From Daucus carota subsp. sativus (taxonomy: Eukaryota > Streptophyta > Magnoliopsida > Apiales > Apiaceae): 64,000 bases of DNA. The position numbers were made by a program, and so were the translations under genes. Positions within the stretch are counted from its first letter, which is position 1. Each line of letters begins with the position of its first letter. The notes under the pieces were generated by a model that made no database searches, was not told where the DNA came from, and saw only the letters and a program-made list of their open reading frames with translations. Positions 49,689-61,345 of the stretch are shown piece by piece. The DNA lies in assembly GCF_001625215.2 (NCBI RefSeq), contig NC_030381.2:2133131-2197130 (forward strand), in the 5' to 3' direction.

Positions 49689-50642
49689 GATGCTCTCTAA
49701 CTCTTGATTCTTAAGGGTATGAAGATAAGATGAGCTAGAGGCATTAGAATGCCTCAAAGAGTCAAGGTTGATTTTAACAGATGCAAGTATTTCATCTGAA
49801 TCTTATCTCTCTTAATGTGTGGTGCTGAGGCTTTCTCATTCCATGTGCTTATAACTATGGTGCCCACAAGACTTCCATAGTTACTGCCCTTGCACAAAGT
49901 TACTTGGTTGTCACAGTGACAGCCAAGGAGAGTAGACTCCGAAGAGTCGTCTGAGTGAGCAGGACCAGTTGCGCATAGTGGACCAAAATTGATTAACAAA
50001 GTATGTCATTCCAGAAAACAAGATCATACCCTCACCAAGACTCTCCAGCAGGATCTTCTCGGGTCAGTCTGATTCAATCTATTAACCGAGTAGTCCTCAC
50101 TGTGCATCAATTGCTAATATATTAATGTCTCGTATGCAATTGAAGTTTCACAGGATCTAAACAAGTGAAATCTTAGTAAAGTGATTCTAGCATTGTGCTT
50201 GTTAGACGATACGAGTACACAGACCATTAGGCAAAGATCTAACTATGTGAAATTCTGGCAAAGCGATTCTACCATTGTACTTGTTAAATGATACAATATC
50301 CAACCTATTAGGCCAAAAATTGGTCAGATCCAACCACGTAGCAAGGATATTGTATTCGCAGTACTGAACGACGGTAAGAGAGACACAACAAATAGCTGAA
50401 AACAATACCTCTAAAGCAAAAATATATAGACTTTACATAACTGTGTAATTCCTGACTCAGTAACAATTACGAGATTAAACTGAATAACAGTATTCTTATT
50501 GACCTAGTTTAAAATGCTACAAGAGAGTTGTAACATTAAATAAATCTTCAACAGACCACATACTGACCTCCAAGATAAAACACAAAGATTAAAACTCCAC
50601 GAGGACCAAAACAAAAGAGACACAATATAATACACAAAAGTT
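49689..50642. other. Spacer between the two AGP-like genes
   Basis: Promoter of AGP-like copy 1 and the 3' UTR of copy 2; a 'GTTAGAnGATACnAnnA' stretch is repeated around 50200-50300. No further gene seen. Confidence 0.5.
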
Positions 50643-51131
50643 TTAAACCAGAAGTACAGCTCCTCCCAATAATGCTAGCATGGCTAGGCTACTTCCCTGC
50701 TTGAAAGCTGCTGACCCTGGGGTAGACTCCACGGGTGACATACCCGTCATGGTTGGGGTCGGAGCCATTGCAGGTCCCATTGGTGCTGGTGGTGAACTCA
50801 TCGAATCAGGACTCATGGCTGGAGTCATCATCATCTCAGGTGGAGTAGCCATTGGTGCTGGCATCATCATCGGAGGAGGTGTCATCATCACTGGAGGTGG
50901 TGTCATCATCTCAGGTGGACTAGCTATTGGTGCTGGCATCATCATTGGAGGAGGTGTCATCATCATTGGAGGTGGTGTCATCATCATAGGAGGTGGAGTC
51001 ACCATTGGAGGTGGTGTCATCATCATAGGTGGCATGGTGGTGGAGGGTGACATTGCCGGAGCTTGACCAGAGGATAAGACAACGAACGTAAGTGAGAAGG
51101 TTAGCATGAGCATGGCATGTGAAAAGGCCAT
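50643..51131 (-). CDS. Met/Pro-rich arabinogalactan-type GPI-anchored protein (copy 2)
   Basis: Intronless, 162 residues from ATG 51131, chosen because it starts the signal peptide MAFSHAMLMLTFSLTFVVLSSG; an upstream in-frame ATG would put 35 residues before it. The mature protein begins QAPAMSP and then carries about ten tandem units of the type PPPMMMT, PPPMMMPAP and ATPPEM. It ends KQGSSLAMLALLGGAVLLV, a GPI-anchor signal almost the same as in copy 1. The ends show common origin; the Met/Pro block is absent from copy 1, so it expanded after duplication. Prolines next to Ala/Ser/Thr can be hydroxylated and glycosylated; the Met runs are unusual for AGPs and could bind metal or act as oxidation sinks (speculative). 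Confidence 0.8.
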   Translation of the reverse strand: MAFSHAMLMLTFSLTFVVLSSGQAPAMSPSTTMPPMMMTPPPMVTPPPMMMTPPPMMMTPPPMMMPAPIASPPEMMTPPPVMMTPPPMMMPAPMATPPEMMMTPAMSPDSMSSPPAPMGPAMAPTPTMTGMSPVESTPGSAAFKQGSSLAMLALLGGAVLLV

Positions 51132-52504
51132 GACTCTCTCAGACTCTAAGAGTGTGAAGATAAGATGAAGGAATGAGAGGAGGATGTGAGGAATATATGT
51201 AGCTGGGTCGTAAGAATGCTTCGAGTCTGATTTCAATTTGTTTATATAATGGCTGGAAGAGGGTAGTTTGGAGAATTATCATCAGGTTGTCTTCGTTGAG
51301 AATGAGTGGAATAGAATGGAATAGAGTGGAAGGCTTTAAGCAACATTAAAGTTATACAATGTCATTACAGTATGATATTATGTTTGCTAAACAGTCTGAT
51401 AACTGATCTTATCTATTTAAATACAAGAAGAATTACCAGTCACTGGCCTACAGAGTCACTGATAGATATTAGATAGCATGGAATTTACATGCATAAAAGC
51501 ATGATGTGTCACATGAATAAGTTCTTGATATAAAAGTGAAATGCTGAATGAATAAAAGATATTCAATAATGAGTGTACCATTTTTTCCGTTAGAAAACAG
51601 AAGATATAACTGGCAACAGCACCACATGAGAAAGACTGCCAACTGGCAATACATATAGACCTCTAGAACTACGAAGGGAATAAGGAGGATATCATCTCTC
51701 TCTATCTCTCTCTAATGGGTGATGGTAATGTTTCTCCTCTCCATGTGCTACGAAAATTAACTGGTACCAATCAGGGTCCTTAATAAGATTCGGGAGCTTT
51801 ATAATGATAATTATATATGTAAATAATTTATCATTTTACGGTTATATTTTCTAGACACATTATCCTCACCTTTTTATTTTTCTACAACAAAGACAGAATG
51901 ACAGGACAACAGGATACTAAAGTAAAACAGAGGTCCTGTACATTCATGTACCTCGTTTGCTCCATGCCTATGCTTGTAATGCTACTATAGTCGCTACTAC
52001 TCTAGACATTTACTTGGTTGATATAATGACAGCTAATTGAGGAAAGAAGCATTTGTCAATGTTTCCAAGTGACCATAGACCTCTTTTACTTGGTGAATGA
52101 ATATATATGAATAATTTAGAGGATTATTAGCAAAGTAATTGGTAGTTTAGAATCACCAACTGCTCATACTTACACTTCACCTTGTGAGCTATTTGAATAT
52201 CATCAGATCTAATTAAGTGGATTGTTAAGCATCGATTCTTGGACAATTTAAATGTGCAAATACTGTCGAAATTAAACATGTGATTGAGCAGAATAAACTC
52301 TATATGTCCCATATCAAATAAATAATATACACATATTTCATAACAAGATAACAATGTGGACGCGTGCTCCAACCCGATAAACATCACTAAGCATGCGTGT
52401 CTTAGAAAGAATAAAAAATCTCATTACCATAGTCTGTATGTAACTATGTAGCACCTCGCATACGCAAAAAGTTGTTTGGCTGTAATAGGCCATATCATAC
52501 ATAA
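51132..52504. other. Spacer between AGP-like copy 2 and the transporter gene
   Basis: AGP promoter, then AT-rich DNA with a (CT)n tract near 51691-51714. No genes or clear transposons. Confidence 0.5.
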
Positions 52505-55500
52505 TCACTTCTGCTCACCTAGAAGCGGTTGATTTACATCAGCTGCAAAATGAAAATATTCTTTAAGTGATTTAAGCATTGTACACAATACAAATACCTA
52601 AACCATTATGCAAAAACTAAATTTCAGCCACATAGTAAGGGCAATACATTTGGCAAACTGGATTAACGAGATAATACTTGCAAAAAGCCCAATAAGAAAG
52701 GGACGCAATAGCTTAAAACTGAAGTATAAACAGATATATGACAGGAAACAAAACTATCAAACAGATATATCACTGTACATAACAGGGTACTTCCTAATCT
52801 GAATCTGACTTCAAGGATTTCCAGCGGAACATTAAAAATAAAATGTTCTTATATATATCAACCCAAGTTACCATGCATTAAACACAAATCCTCCGCACAA
52901 GAATGTCCAAAAAAAAAAAGTTGACCATTAACTTAACTGAATCCTTTGACCTCTGAAATTATTATCTATACAAATGCTGAAAGAAATGCCGGACAAGAGG
53001 GGGATTGGATTTAGTGAGGATTATAAATTATAATAGATATAGAAATTGATGATGTAAAAATGCCAATGGACTAGTGTGTGCTAAAGGGTTTATATTCTGG
53101 ACAACAGATGATTTAAGATTTCAATCGGCAAAAAAACGAACAATTATGTTTCACTGTGATGAAGTGAAACTTTGTGACACACTAGTACCAAAAGGGAAGT
53201 ATATAAGAAACATGTCAAACATCAAATTGCATCCACAGAGTTTCATAAATATATTGAAAACAATATTTTCAGCTTTAGGGTGTACACGAGGCAGCATAGA
53301 CACATAATTCTGAAAGTGCTTGCAAACACAAACATAGAGAACAAAAGAAATGCAAAATATGATATATGAGATAAGATATACTACCTCCAGGACTATGTTG
53401 CCCGAAAACCGCAGGCTTGTTTTTTCTTTCTGCATATTCAGCTATGACCAAACGAGATAAGAGTAGACCCGCAATAAGAGCACCCAGACTCAACATCCCA
53501 AAAACAAAATTCCATCCTTTCGTTGACAGAAACCCCGTAAGAAGTGGACCTAAAGCAGCACCAAGTGATCCCGTACCGTCGATGATTGCTGTCACTGTTG
53601 CCAGAGCTCGAGAATTACCCATAACAGAGCTATGTGTACCAAGATCTGCAGAGACTGCAGTTGTTATAAGTGCATATGGCCCATTCACAAATAAACCCGC
53701 AATTATCATGAGCACAATGTTTATCGTCTGAGAGATGTTCCCATATTTGCGGTACAGTATCATTGCAGGAATGGCTGCATACATAAAGGTGGCTGCTGTT
53801 GTGGCCCGTGCCTTCAATTTATCAGATATGTAACCAGCTAGAATCCCACCAACAATCCCTCCTACATCAAACAATGTAGAAAGATTTCCAGCAGATCTCA
53901 CTGACATATACTCACCACCAATAGCTGCAAACTCATTCAAAAAGACGATATAAGAGATGTAAACCCCAACACTCCAAATATCTAAAATTAGTTATCACAA
54001 GAACAGGAATATCAGAGAGTTCCCAGGTATGTAATAGGAAAACAGGTTCTATAAATACAATCCGAACTAAATAGACAACACTGACCAATTTATGAGTTCA
54101 GAGCCCATATTCATAAAAATTACGGAGTTACTATCTATGTCAACTTATGTACTTGGGCAGGGGTATCTAGAAATAATTCTTTACAAGTTGTTGCCTTATC
54201 TTAGTATAATAACCTTTACCTTTGTTTTTCCTTCTGATATAACAATTTTATTAAAAATAGGTAAGGTCGTCACTGAGGTTTTAGACACTTTTTTTTTTTG
54301 AGAGAGAGAAGGTTTTAGACACTTTAACATAGAATAAAACTTTGATTATTTGTTCATTAAATGGTGGAATTGGTTTCTGGGTATCCTTAGGGTTATCTAT
54401 GATGTCGTTTAAGAAGTTAAGTACTTAGGGGTAAGGACTGTACCAATTTTTTCAAATGCGGAACAGATTTGGCTGGAAAAAAGAACATTTCAGGGAATAT
54501 TCAGGCGTAGTATGAAATTGTTGAATTAGAACAGAGGAAATGGATCAACCGGCGCCCTTTCTTATCCCGTAAGGTCAGCTCCCAGCTTTTACTCACATTT
54601 TTTCCTCCTTTCTTAATAAAAATATTCTCAATGCATACAAGTGGGGTTGGCGTGTTTTAATATTTGTATCAGTTCACACAGGTGTGCGTGCTTGCAGATA
54701 CATATGAGCCATGTGTGTGGTTAGGGGACTTGACCCTGCTCGCATGAAGGCGCCACCATATAAAATAAAGCCTTGGTCACCAATACTGACTTAATTGACT
54801 GCATGTTTATTGCTTATTGACAAGAAATGGACGCACTTACGTCGCCTTTAGAAGGAGATAGAAGGGTTACCAAGAGCGTATTAAAATGTGAATTTTAATG
54901 GTTACTATATAAGATTCTTGGTAGTCATAACAGCGGATAGCAAAAGGTAGACAAAATTATGTACCTGTCTGACTTAAATAAAATGGTAGCCAATAGAGAA
55001 ATGTGTAGGCCACCAACTTTGAGAAGAATAAGCATAATGCAAATGGTATAACTCCAGGTATTGCACAAGCTTCAATAAGGTGAACACTGCTCCTACCTAC
55101 TGAACCAGAGCGTGGAATGCTATTCGCTTCTTTGGTCCCTGTTGCCGCATTCTGTATCAAAGCTTCTTCATCAGAAGAAATCCTTATGTCATTTTCAACT
55201 GAACCATTCAGGAATGGGAAACCAACATCTTCGGGATAAGCAGGCAAAAACAAATACACAATTATACCACCAACAAAGATAAAAACGCCAGGCGCGATGA
55301 AAGACCAACCCCAACCATACTCCAAAACACCTGCAGCTAGCAGAGAACCACTAATATTTCCAACCGAGGTATGGGCATTCCAAACACCCATTATCAGTCC
55401 TCTTCTCGTTTTACCAAACCAGTTACCAATAACAGCAACAACCGAAGGCCACCCCGTAGCCTGAAATAACCCCGCAATCATTTGCATAACAAGAAAAAAC

Positions 55501-56003
55501 CAAAACACGTGAATATTCCAAAAATAGCCCATCCCGAAAAGCCCAACAAAAACCCCACTACCAATCATTCCCGCTGTCAAAAACAACCTTAAATCCAACG
55601 TATCCCCTAAATGCCCCGCCACATACATACCCATCGAATAACACGCAAGAAACGCCACATCAATCTCCCCCAACTTCGAAGTTCCTTGTTTCCCATCAAA
55701 CGGAGCCCACCCCTTATCTTTATACACGTTCAACCCTTCCCCCAACGAACCCCTCTTACTAAAAATCTCCCCTACAGGCCACGGATACAATGCAGTCATT
55801 TCACACATAGGATCAGGATCCAACACACTCTTAACAATACTACTAGGCTTCCTCGAAGCATGATAAGCAGTATACGCCACAAACGTCACTAACAACACCA
55901 CGTATCGATACGTCTTGATGCTCCAATCTTTCCCCCTATAATTTCTTATAACTAAAACCCCAGGTGGGTACCCTCTCATTGTATTACCATCATTCACAGG
56001 CAT
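52505..56003 (-). CDS. Glycerol-3-phosphate transporter (MFS, plant G3Pp type)
   Basis: Three minus-strand exons join in phase to 538 residues: 56003-54965, 53924-53385 and 52542-52505. The last exon encodes only ADVNQPLLGEQK and stop. The family signature is clear: KTYRYVVLLVTFVAYTAYHASRKP in the first span, the TGWPSVVAVIGNWFGKTRRGLIMGVWNAHTSVGN block in pieces across spans 4-5, a hydrophilic central loop (about residues 265-320), and FDVGGIVGGILAGYISDK in the second half; about 12 spans in all. Plant relatives (G3Pp1-5) are organophosphate:phosphate antiporter-like and some are induced by phosphate starvation; substrate and membrane are inferred. The short dileucine-like tail is carried by its own exon after an 840-base intron. 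Nothing is missing. Confidence 0.92.
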
Positions 56004-56407
56004 TTCTACAAACAGGTTATATGCACACCCCTAAAGTTCCAATCTTTTCGAGTTTCAAAACCAAGAAAACCATCCCACAGCATCAAATTCAAATTCCACA
56101 TGCAAATCTCTCCCAATTAAAATCAAGAACCTTTAAAAAATGAATGCGGGTCACTAAAAAATCATGAGATTGTCGAAATTTATTATCTTGGTTGTTCAAA
56201 TTAGAGGGAGAGATTATATGTATGTGAAATGTATGTGCAAGTAGAGAGACGTTTTAGAGAGGGAGAGAGATTCTAGGAGAGAGGAGAAACGCGTTGTGGG
56301 TGTGTGAATTTAGAGGTGAGCAAAGAGGGCGGGAAAGAAATGCGCCACGTGTAAATAAAGGAATGGGAAGTACAGGTGGAATTGCAATTTTGAAAATATA
56401 ATAATTA

Positions 56408-57002
56408 CTCCCTCCGTGCCATTGAATAATATACATTGGGATTGGACACGGAGACCAAGAAAAAGTGTAAGAAATGAGTAAAGTTAGGTGAAAAGTAGAT
56501 AAAGTGATGGGACCCATTTATTTTTAATACTCCCTCCGTCCCATCCATTTCTTTACACTTTCCTTTTTGGGGTGTCCCACCCAATTCTTTACATTTCAAA
56601 ACTTACCAAAAATAGTCAATGAGTCCCATCATTTCTCCACTTTTCTTTCCTTTTCATACTACTTTTACTCCACTATCTTTTTTTTATACATTAAAAATCA
56701 ATGGGTCCCACCACTTTACCCACTTTTCTTCCTCTTTTCCACTACTTTATACATATTTCTTAACCTCCGTGCCCAACCCATTCGATAAGAAATTGGTGGG
56801 ACGGAGGGAGTAATAGATTTGAGATAGTGGAAGAAAATAGTGGGTGTAATAGTGTTTTTATTATTATAGAATGGAGATAGTGGAAGAAAATAGGGGGTGT
56901 AATAGTGTTTTATATTGTAAAAAGTTGCTATTTTGGGAATGTATAGAAATGATGGGACGTCCCAAAAAGGAAACTGTATAGAATTGATTGGGACGGAGGG
57001 AG
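56408..57002. mobile_element. Stowaway-type MITE interrupted by another (outer copy)
   Basis: Ends CTCCCTCCGTGCC and GGGACGGAGGGAG with TA on each side. The sequence on either side of 56530-56810 joins into one element collinear with the reverse complement of 28180-28483. Confidence 0.85.
56530..56810. mobile_element. Stowaway-type MITE (inner, nested copy)
   Basis: Ends CTCCCTCCGTCCCATCC and GGTGGGACGGAGGGAG flanked by TA, inside the element 56408-57002. Confidence 0.85.
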
Positions 57003-57018
57003 TAGGAAATAGTTATTA

Positions 57019-57233
57019 CTCGGTCCTTTTGATTTTTTGACACCATCTTAAAGTGTTTTGACTATATAGTTAAAAATATTATTTTTTAAATTTTTTTTTG
57101 AATAAAAATATTATATCAACATTTTTATTCGCAAAAAAAAAAATACTTGAAAATAACATCTCTAGCTATATGGTCAAATCACCTTAAAATGTGTGCTGAA
57201 AAGTCAAAAGGCAGATTTCAAGAACGGAGGGAG
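57019..57233. mobile_element. Stowaway-type MITE
   Basis: Left end CTCGGTCCTTTTG, right end GAACGGAGGGAG, flanked by TA; interior close to the copy at 38460. Confidence 0.75.
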
Positions 57234-58421
57234 TAACTTATCTAGTTATTTAATAAATGCAATTAATAATAATAAAAATTTCAGATCCTAATCAGAAAGA
57301 TACATAATAGTTTTGAAAAGAAGAAAGAATATTAATAACATATTTTTAAAATTCTGATTTTAATAATATAATTAATTACGAATTTTAGAGTCCGATATCA
57401 TGAAATTTGTATGTTTAGATTGTTTTTTTCATTATATGATTGCAAATTTTTTTTGTGTGACGGTAATCTATATATTAGTATATTATTATCATACGGTTGA
57501 TAATAATATTGCTATTACAAAATTTTATGATATCGGAAGAAATTATGAGGTCGAGGGAAAAATGCGCATCCGGGAAATAAAGTAATTGAATTATCTTTTT
57601 AAAATAATTAGGTTCTTTTAGTTATCTTATAAATGTAATTAATAGTAATAAAAAAATTTCAAGTAAGAATTAGAAGGATACCGAATAATTTTGGAAAACA
57701 AAAAGAAACAAATGTTAATTATCAATTTTAAATATTTTAATTTTATTAATATAATTAATTATAAATTTTATAATTAAATATCATGAAATATATGTGTTAC
57801 ATTTTTTTCATGATTTGATTTCAGATTTTGTTTCTTTGATTTTAAATTACATAGTCGATGTCGTGTAGCTGATGATAGTAATGATATTATAGAAGTTTAT
57901 GTATGTCGGTAAATATTATAAAAATAGTAGAAGGATATTAAGAGAATACATGACATAAAATCAGAAATAATGTTATTATTCTACCGATATATTACGATGT
58001 TTATGATGAGAAATATTGAAAACAACAATATATATTATCAATATTTTTCAATCCGAAAAACTATATCGGTAAATAACATATATATACTTATAAAATTTAC
58101 TTTAGATTTTTTTGAAATTATATAAAAACAATTTATAGATTTATAAAAATAATTCCTCCCAGAAAAAAGCGCCATTCTACCGCACCACAAAGATGTCGAA
58201 CCCGCTCCTTGTTTCTCGCCAGCTTTTTATCTGCTCCTCTCTCTCATTATTCTTCTTCGTTCAATACATTTTTCACACTGCATTCTAATTTATTTCTTTT
58301 CTGCTGCCCATGCATAGGTTCATGTGTTCTTTTACCGAAATCTACATGCATTAAGAATCAAATTGTGTCTAAAAACAGTCGTTTTGGTACGTGAATTCAT
58401 CTGCTGCGACTCTCTGCACAA

Positions 58422-61345
58422 ATGAGCGGTGTTAAGAATCAGTCCCTCTCTATCCATCCCGACGAGCTCAAGTTCCAATGTATGCATGCTCATTATTTCA
58501 CCTTTTTTCTCGTATTTAATTCTGCATTATCGACTAAGTTCACGAGTTGGAGATAAGCGGATTCGCCAGAGATCCCATATGGACTATTTTCATTTTATGA
58601 ATTTCATTAAAGACACGACCGGTCCGAAAATATTAAAATTAATAAAAAGTAGAGGGACCGGCTAGCCTCGAAGTAGGGCGAGCAGGACGACCATCCTGAA
58701 CTTCTCGACTCTCGAGACCCTAAATATAACAAACCTTCTTCCTATGTTCTGCTTATATTCGTGACGGAGGGCCTGACACACACATTTTAAAACCCTTTAT
58801 TTTTGTTACACTTGTTTATATGAACTGAACAAAAATCAAGGTTTTGATGCTTGCTGATTATTTCCATTCTTGTTATCAGTTGAGCTCGAGAAGCAAATAT
58901 GCTGCGATCTCAGAGTTTCAAACACGACAGACCAGCATGTGGCCTTCAAGGTATAACATCTATCAAATAACTGCAATGGACTGAAATGCCTGATTATTGC
59001 TCAGAATTTATCTCAGTTTACAACTTGTTTTAGGTCAAGACAACTTCTCCGAAAAAATACTTTGTTCGACCCAACACTGGTGTTATACAGCCTTGGGACT
59101 CATGTATGATACGAGGTGCATGCTTAATCTCCCATTTCTTATGTTAAAATTTTGTTTCAAAGTGTTTCTAAGTGTTATTTAGGGGCCGTTTGGATGTTAG
59201 ATGGTAATGAGAATCGGGAATGAGAATGAGGAGTGTGGGAATGAAATGAGTATCCCAACAGGTGTGAAAAGAATAATTTACCCTCAATCAAGCGGGGATG
59301 AGATTCCCATTTCATGCCATAAAATGGCTAATCATGAACCAAATAGGTTTAAGATTCCGATTCCCGTTAACTGGGCTCATTAACCATGAACCAAACGCCC
59401 CCTTATTTTCCTTGCGGTCTATTTTAATATCTAGACGTCTTCGTTCTTGATTGTGCTTAATTTGGTGCTGGTATTTGTAGTGACCCTTCAAGCTCAACAA
59501 GATTACCCTCCAGATATGCAGTGTAAAGATAAGTTTCTTCTTCAGAGCACCAAAGTAGCACCAGAGACTGATATTGATGAGCTTCCACAAGATACTGTAA
59601 GAATGCTTACTCAGAGAAAAGTCCTCTTAAATCCTTGATTACATAGATATCATTTTTAAGTTCCAATTTTTTTCATGGAATGATGGATGTTTTATTAGTT
59701 TAATAAAGATAGCGGGAGAACTATAGAGGATTCCAAGCTTAGGGTTGTGTACATCTTTCCTCAATCGGGCTCAACAAATGCAGAAGATGGTTATAAAAGT
59801 TCTGATAGCAATGTGAGCTCTACTTCTATTGTTTTGGATTTCCTAGTGTGTGTCCATCGGCACATAGTAACAATCACTTTTTAGTTAGCTGACGGATTTT
59901 TATTGACTCTCATCTTATTAATAATGATGGGTGATAACGTCAAATCCCGTTCCGGTGCTTCCTCCGCTGTGTACTGGTGTCTTGCGGTGTAGCTGCTGGA
60001 CGGGTGTCTGCAAAACAACACCGGAGGGGGGTTTGAGCCCCGCGGCGCCTCCGGCGTGAGAATGAGTACAGGCGTCGGAAAATAGATAGACGGGAAATGA
60101 GCTATTCCAGCACTCTCATATTTCTCACACACTCTAAGCCACCATACACAGCAGCCATACACCCTCACCCACCACACATAGATAGCTCATTTCCCGTCTA
60201 TCTATTTTCCGACGCCTGTACTCATTCTCACGCCGGAGGCGCCGCGGGGCTCAAACCCCCCTCCGGTGTTGTTTTGCAGACACCCGTCCAGCAGCTACAC
60301 CGCAAGACACCAGTACACAGCGGAGGAAGCACCGGAACGGGATTTGACGTTATCAATGGGACTCCTGCATTTACAAAAATCTCCACCAATCAAAATCTTC
60401 CACTTTAATAAAAAGTAGTTGTTAGTGTGTGCCATGGAAGACCCCTATTATTTATGTCTGAGGTGCTTGTTCTTTGAGCCTGTCGTTTGCCTCGAGTCAA
60501 CTTTACTTTAATTCATGACCTAATGACAATGTCATTGTGCTCCGATGTTCTGCTATTCATCACAATACAACCTCAGCTTTATGTCGAGCATGATTTTGAT
60601 AAATACCAATTACATATAGCTTCTTAACATTTTCCTCCCTTGTTAATTGCAGATGCAAGGCTCTGCAAACTATGATGATGTAAGTAGTGTTTCCCTCTTG
60701 GCCTAAATCTATCTCTAATTAAATTTACTCTCGGATCAGCACATTTGTTAATTATCCTGTTTCATGTATTACATCACTGAAGAGTTACGTCAAAGGGATG
60801 TTCTATATTGATGTTGCATCACAAATTTTTTTATTATGATCATTGCTTGTCAGTAAACTTGCTCTCTTCATTAAATTTATGTAGAATAAGGCCGTACAGC
60901 GTCTCAGAATTGAGAAGGATGCAGCTGTCCGGCAAGCACAACAGCTGCAACGCGAGTTGGTTAGTTTTCTTTCTAAATTCAAAAATTTCTTAGCACGGGC
61001 TTAAAATTTTATCACAAGCATGAACTCATTGTCATTTGACCGAAAGGCAGCTATGCTCTGTCAGTGTTAGCTATCTTGCTTACATTGCATTTGTTATCTA
61101 CCACGATAGAAGAGATGATTCTGTTTTTTTCACTCTTGCAGGACACGTTGAAGAGGCGAAGAAGTAGAAGAAATTCAGGGTTTTCTTTCAAATTTGCAAT
61201 TTTTGTGGCCCTGATTGGAATTATGGTTGGCCTTCTACTGAACTTGTCATTGTCCTCACCTCCGCCTACTCCAGGTCCAGTACCCTCCGCGCCTCCTACA
61301 GATTCAGTACCAGTTACAGCACCCTCTACGCCTCCTACTGAATAA
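58422..61345 (+). CDS. Vesicle-associated membrane protein-associated protein (VAP27 type)
   Basis: Eight exons join in phase to 248 residues: 58422-58479, 58880-58950, 59034-59115, 59481-59596, 59699-59812, 60653-60679, 60885-60959, 61142-61345. An MSP domain (about residues 7-125) has the FFAT-binding region (VSNTTDQHVAFKVKTTSPKKY in pieces, RPNTGVIQPWDS), then a linker, a coiled coil (RLRIEKDAAVRQAQQLQREL, about 160-181), a basic stretch and one membrane span (FKFAIFVALIGIMVGLLL, about 197-215). VAP27 proteins tether the ER to the plasma membrane and other partners. Unusually, about 30 Pro/Ser/Thr residues follow the span (PPPTPGPVPSAPPTDSVP) and would lie in the ER lumen. Introns 3 and 5 hold a Tourist-like MITE and a perfect 174-bp inverted repeat. 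Confidence 0.93.
59182..59402. mobile_element. Tourist-like MITE in VAP27 intron 3 (221 bp)
   Basis: Ends GGGGCCGTTTGG and CCAAACGCCCCC, flanked by TTA on both sides (59179-59181 and 59403-59405). Confidence 0.9.
59932..60355. mobile_element. Perfect inverted-repeat element in VAP27 intron 5 (424 bp)
   Basis: Left arm 59932-60105 and right arm 60182-60355 are exact reverse complements over 174 bases, around a 76-base spacer. The ends are TGATAACG...CGTTATCA. The pentamer ATGGG flanks both sides (59927-59931 and 60356-60360). The arms are GC-rich, unlike the AT-rich intron around them. No coding gene. TG...CA ends with a 5-bp duplication suggest insertion by a retroviral-type integrase, but the inverted layout is not that of normal LTRs; class undecided. 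Confidence 0.85.

Larger units (their letters stand above)
56004..58421. other. Divergent spacer between the transporter and VAP27 genes
   Basis: 5' leader and promoter of the transporter to about 56400, three Stowaway-type elements at 56408-57233, then very AT-rich DNA to 58150, and a pyrimidine-rich leader of the VAP27 gene at about 58190-58421. No other gene. Confidence 0.5.

Noticed and set aside
50680-51066. Long plus-strand open frame rich in Gly/Ile
   Set aside because: It is the antisense shadow of the Met/Pro repeat gene; repeat DNA without stops explains it.
59881-60408. Open frames across the hairpin in VAP27 intron 5
   Set aside because: They are mirror readings of the inverted arms, lack coding features and lie inside an intron element.
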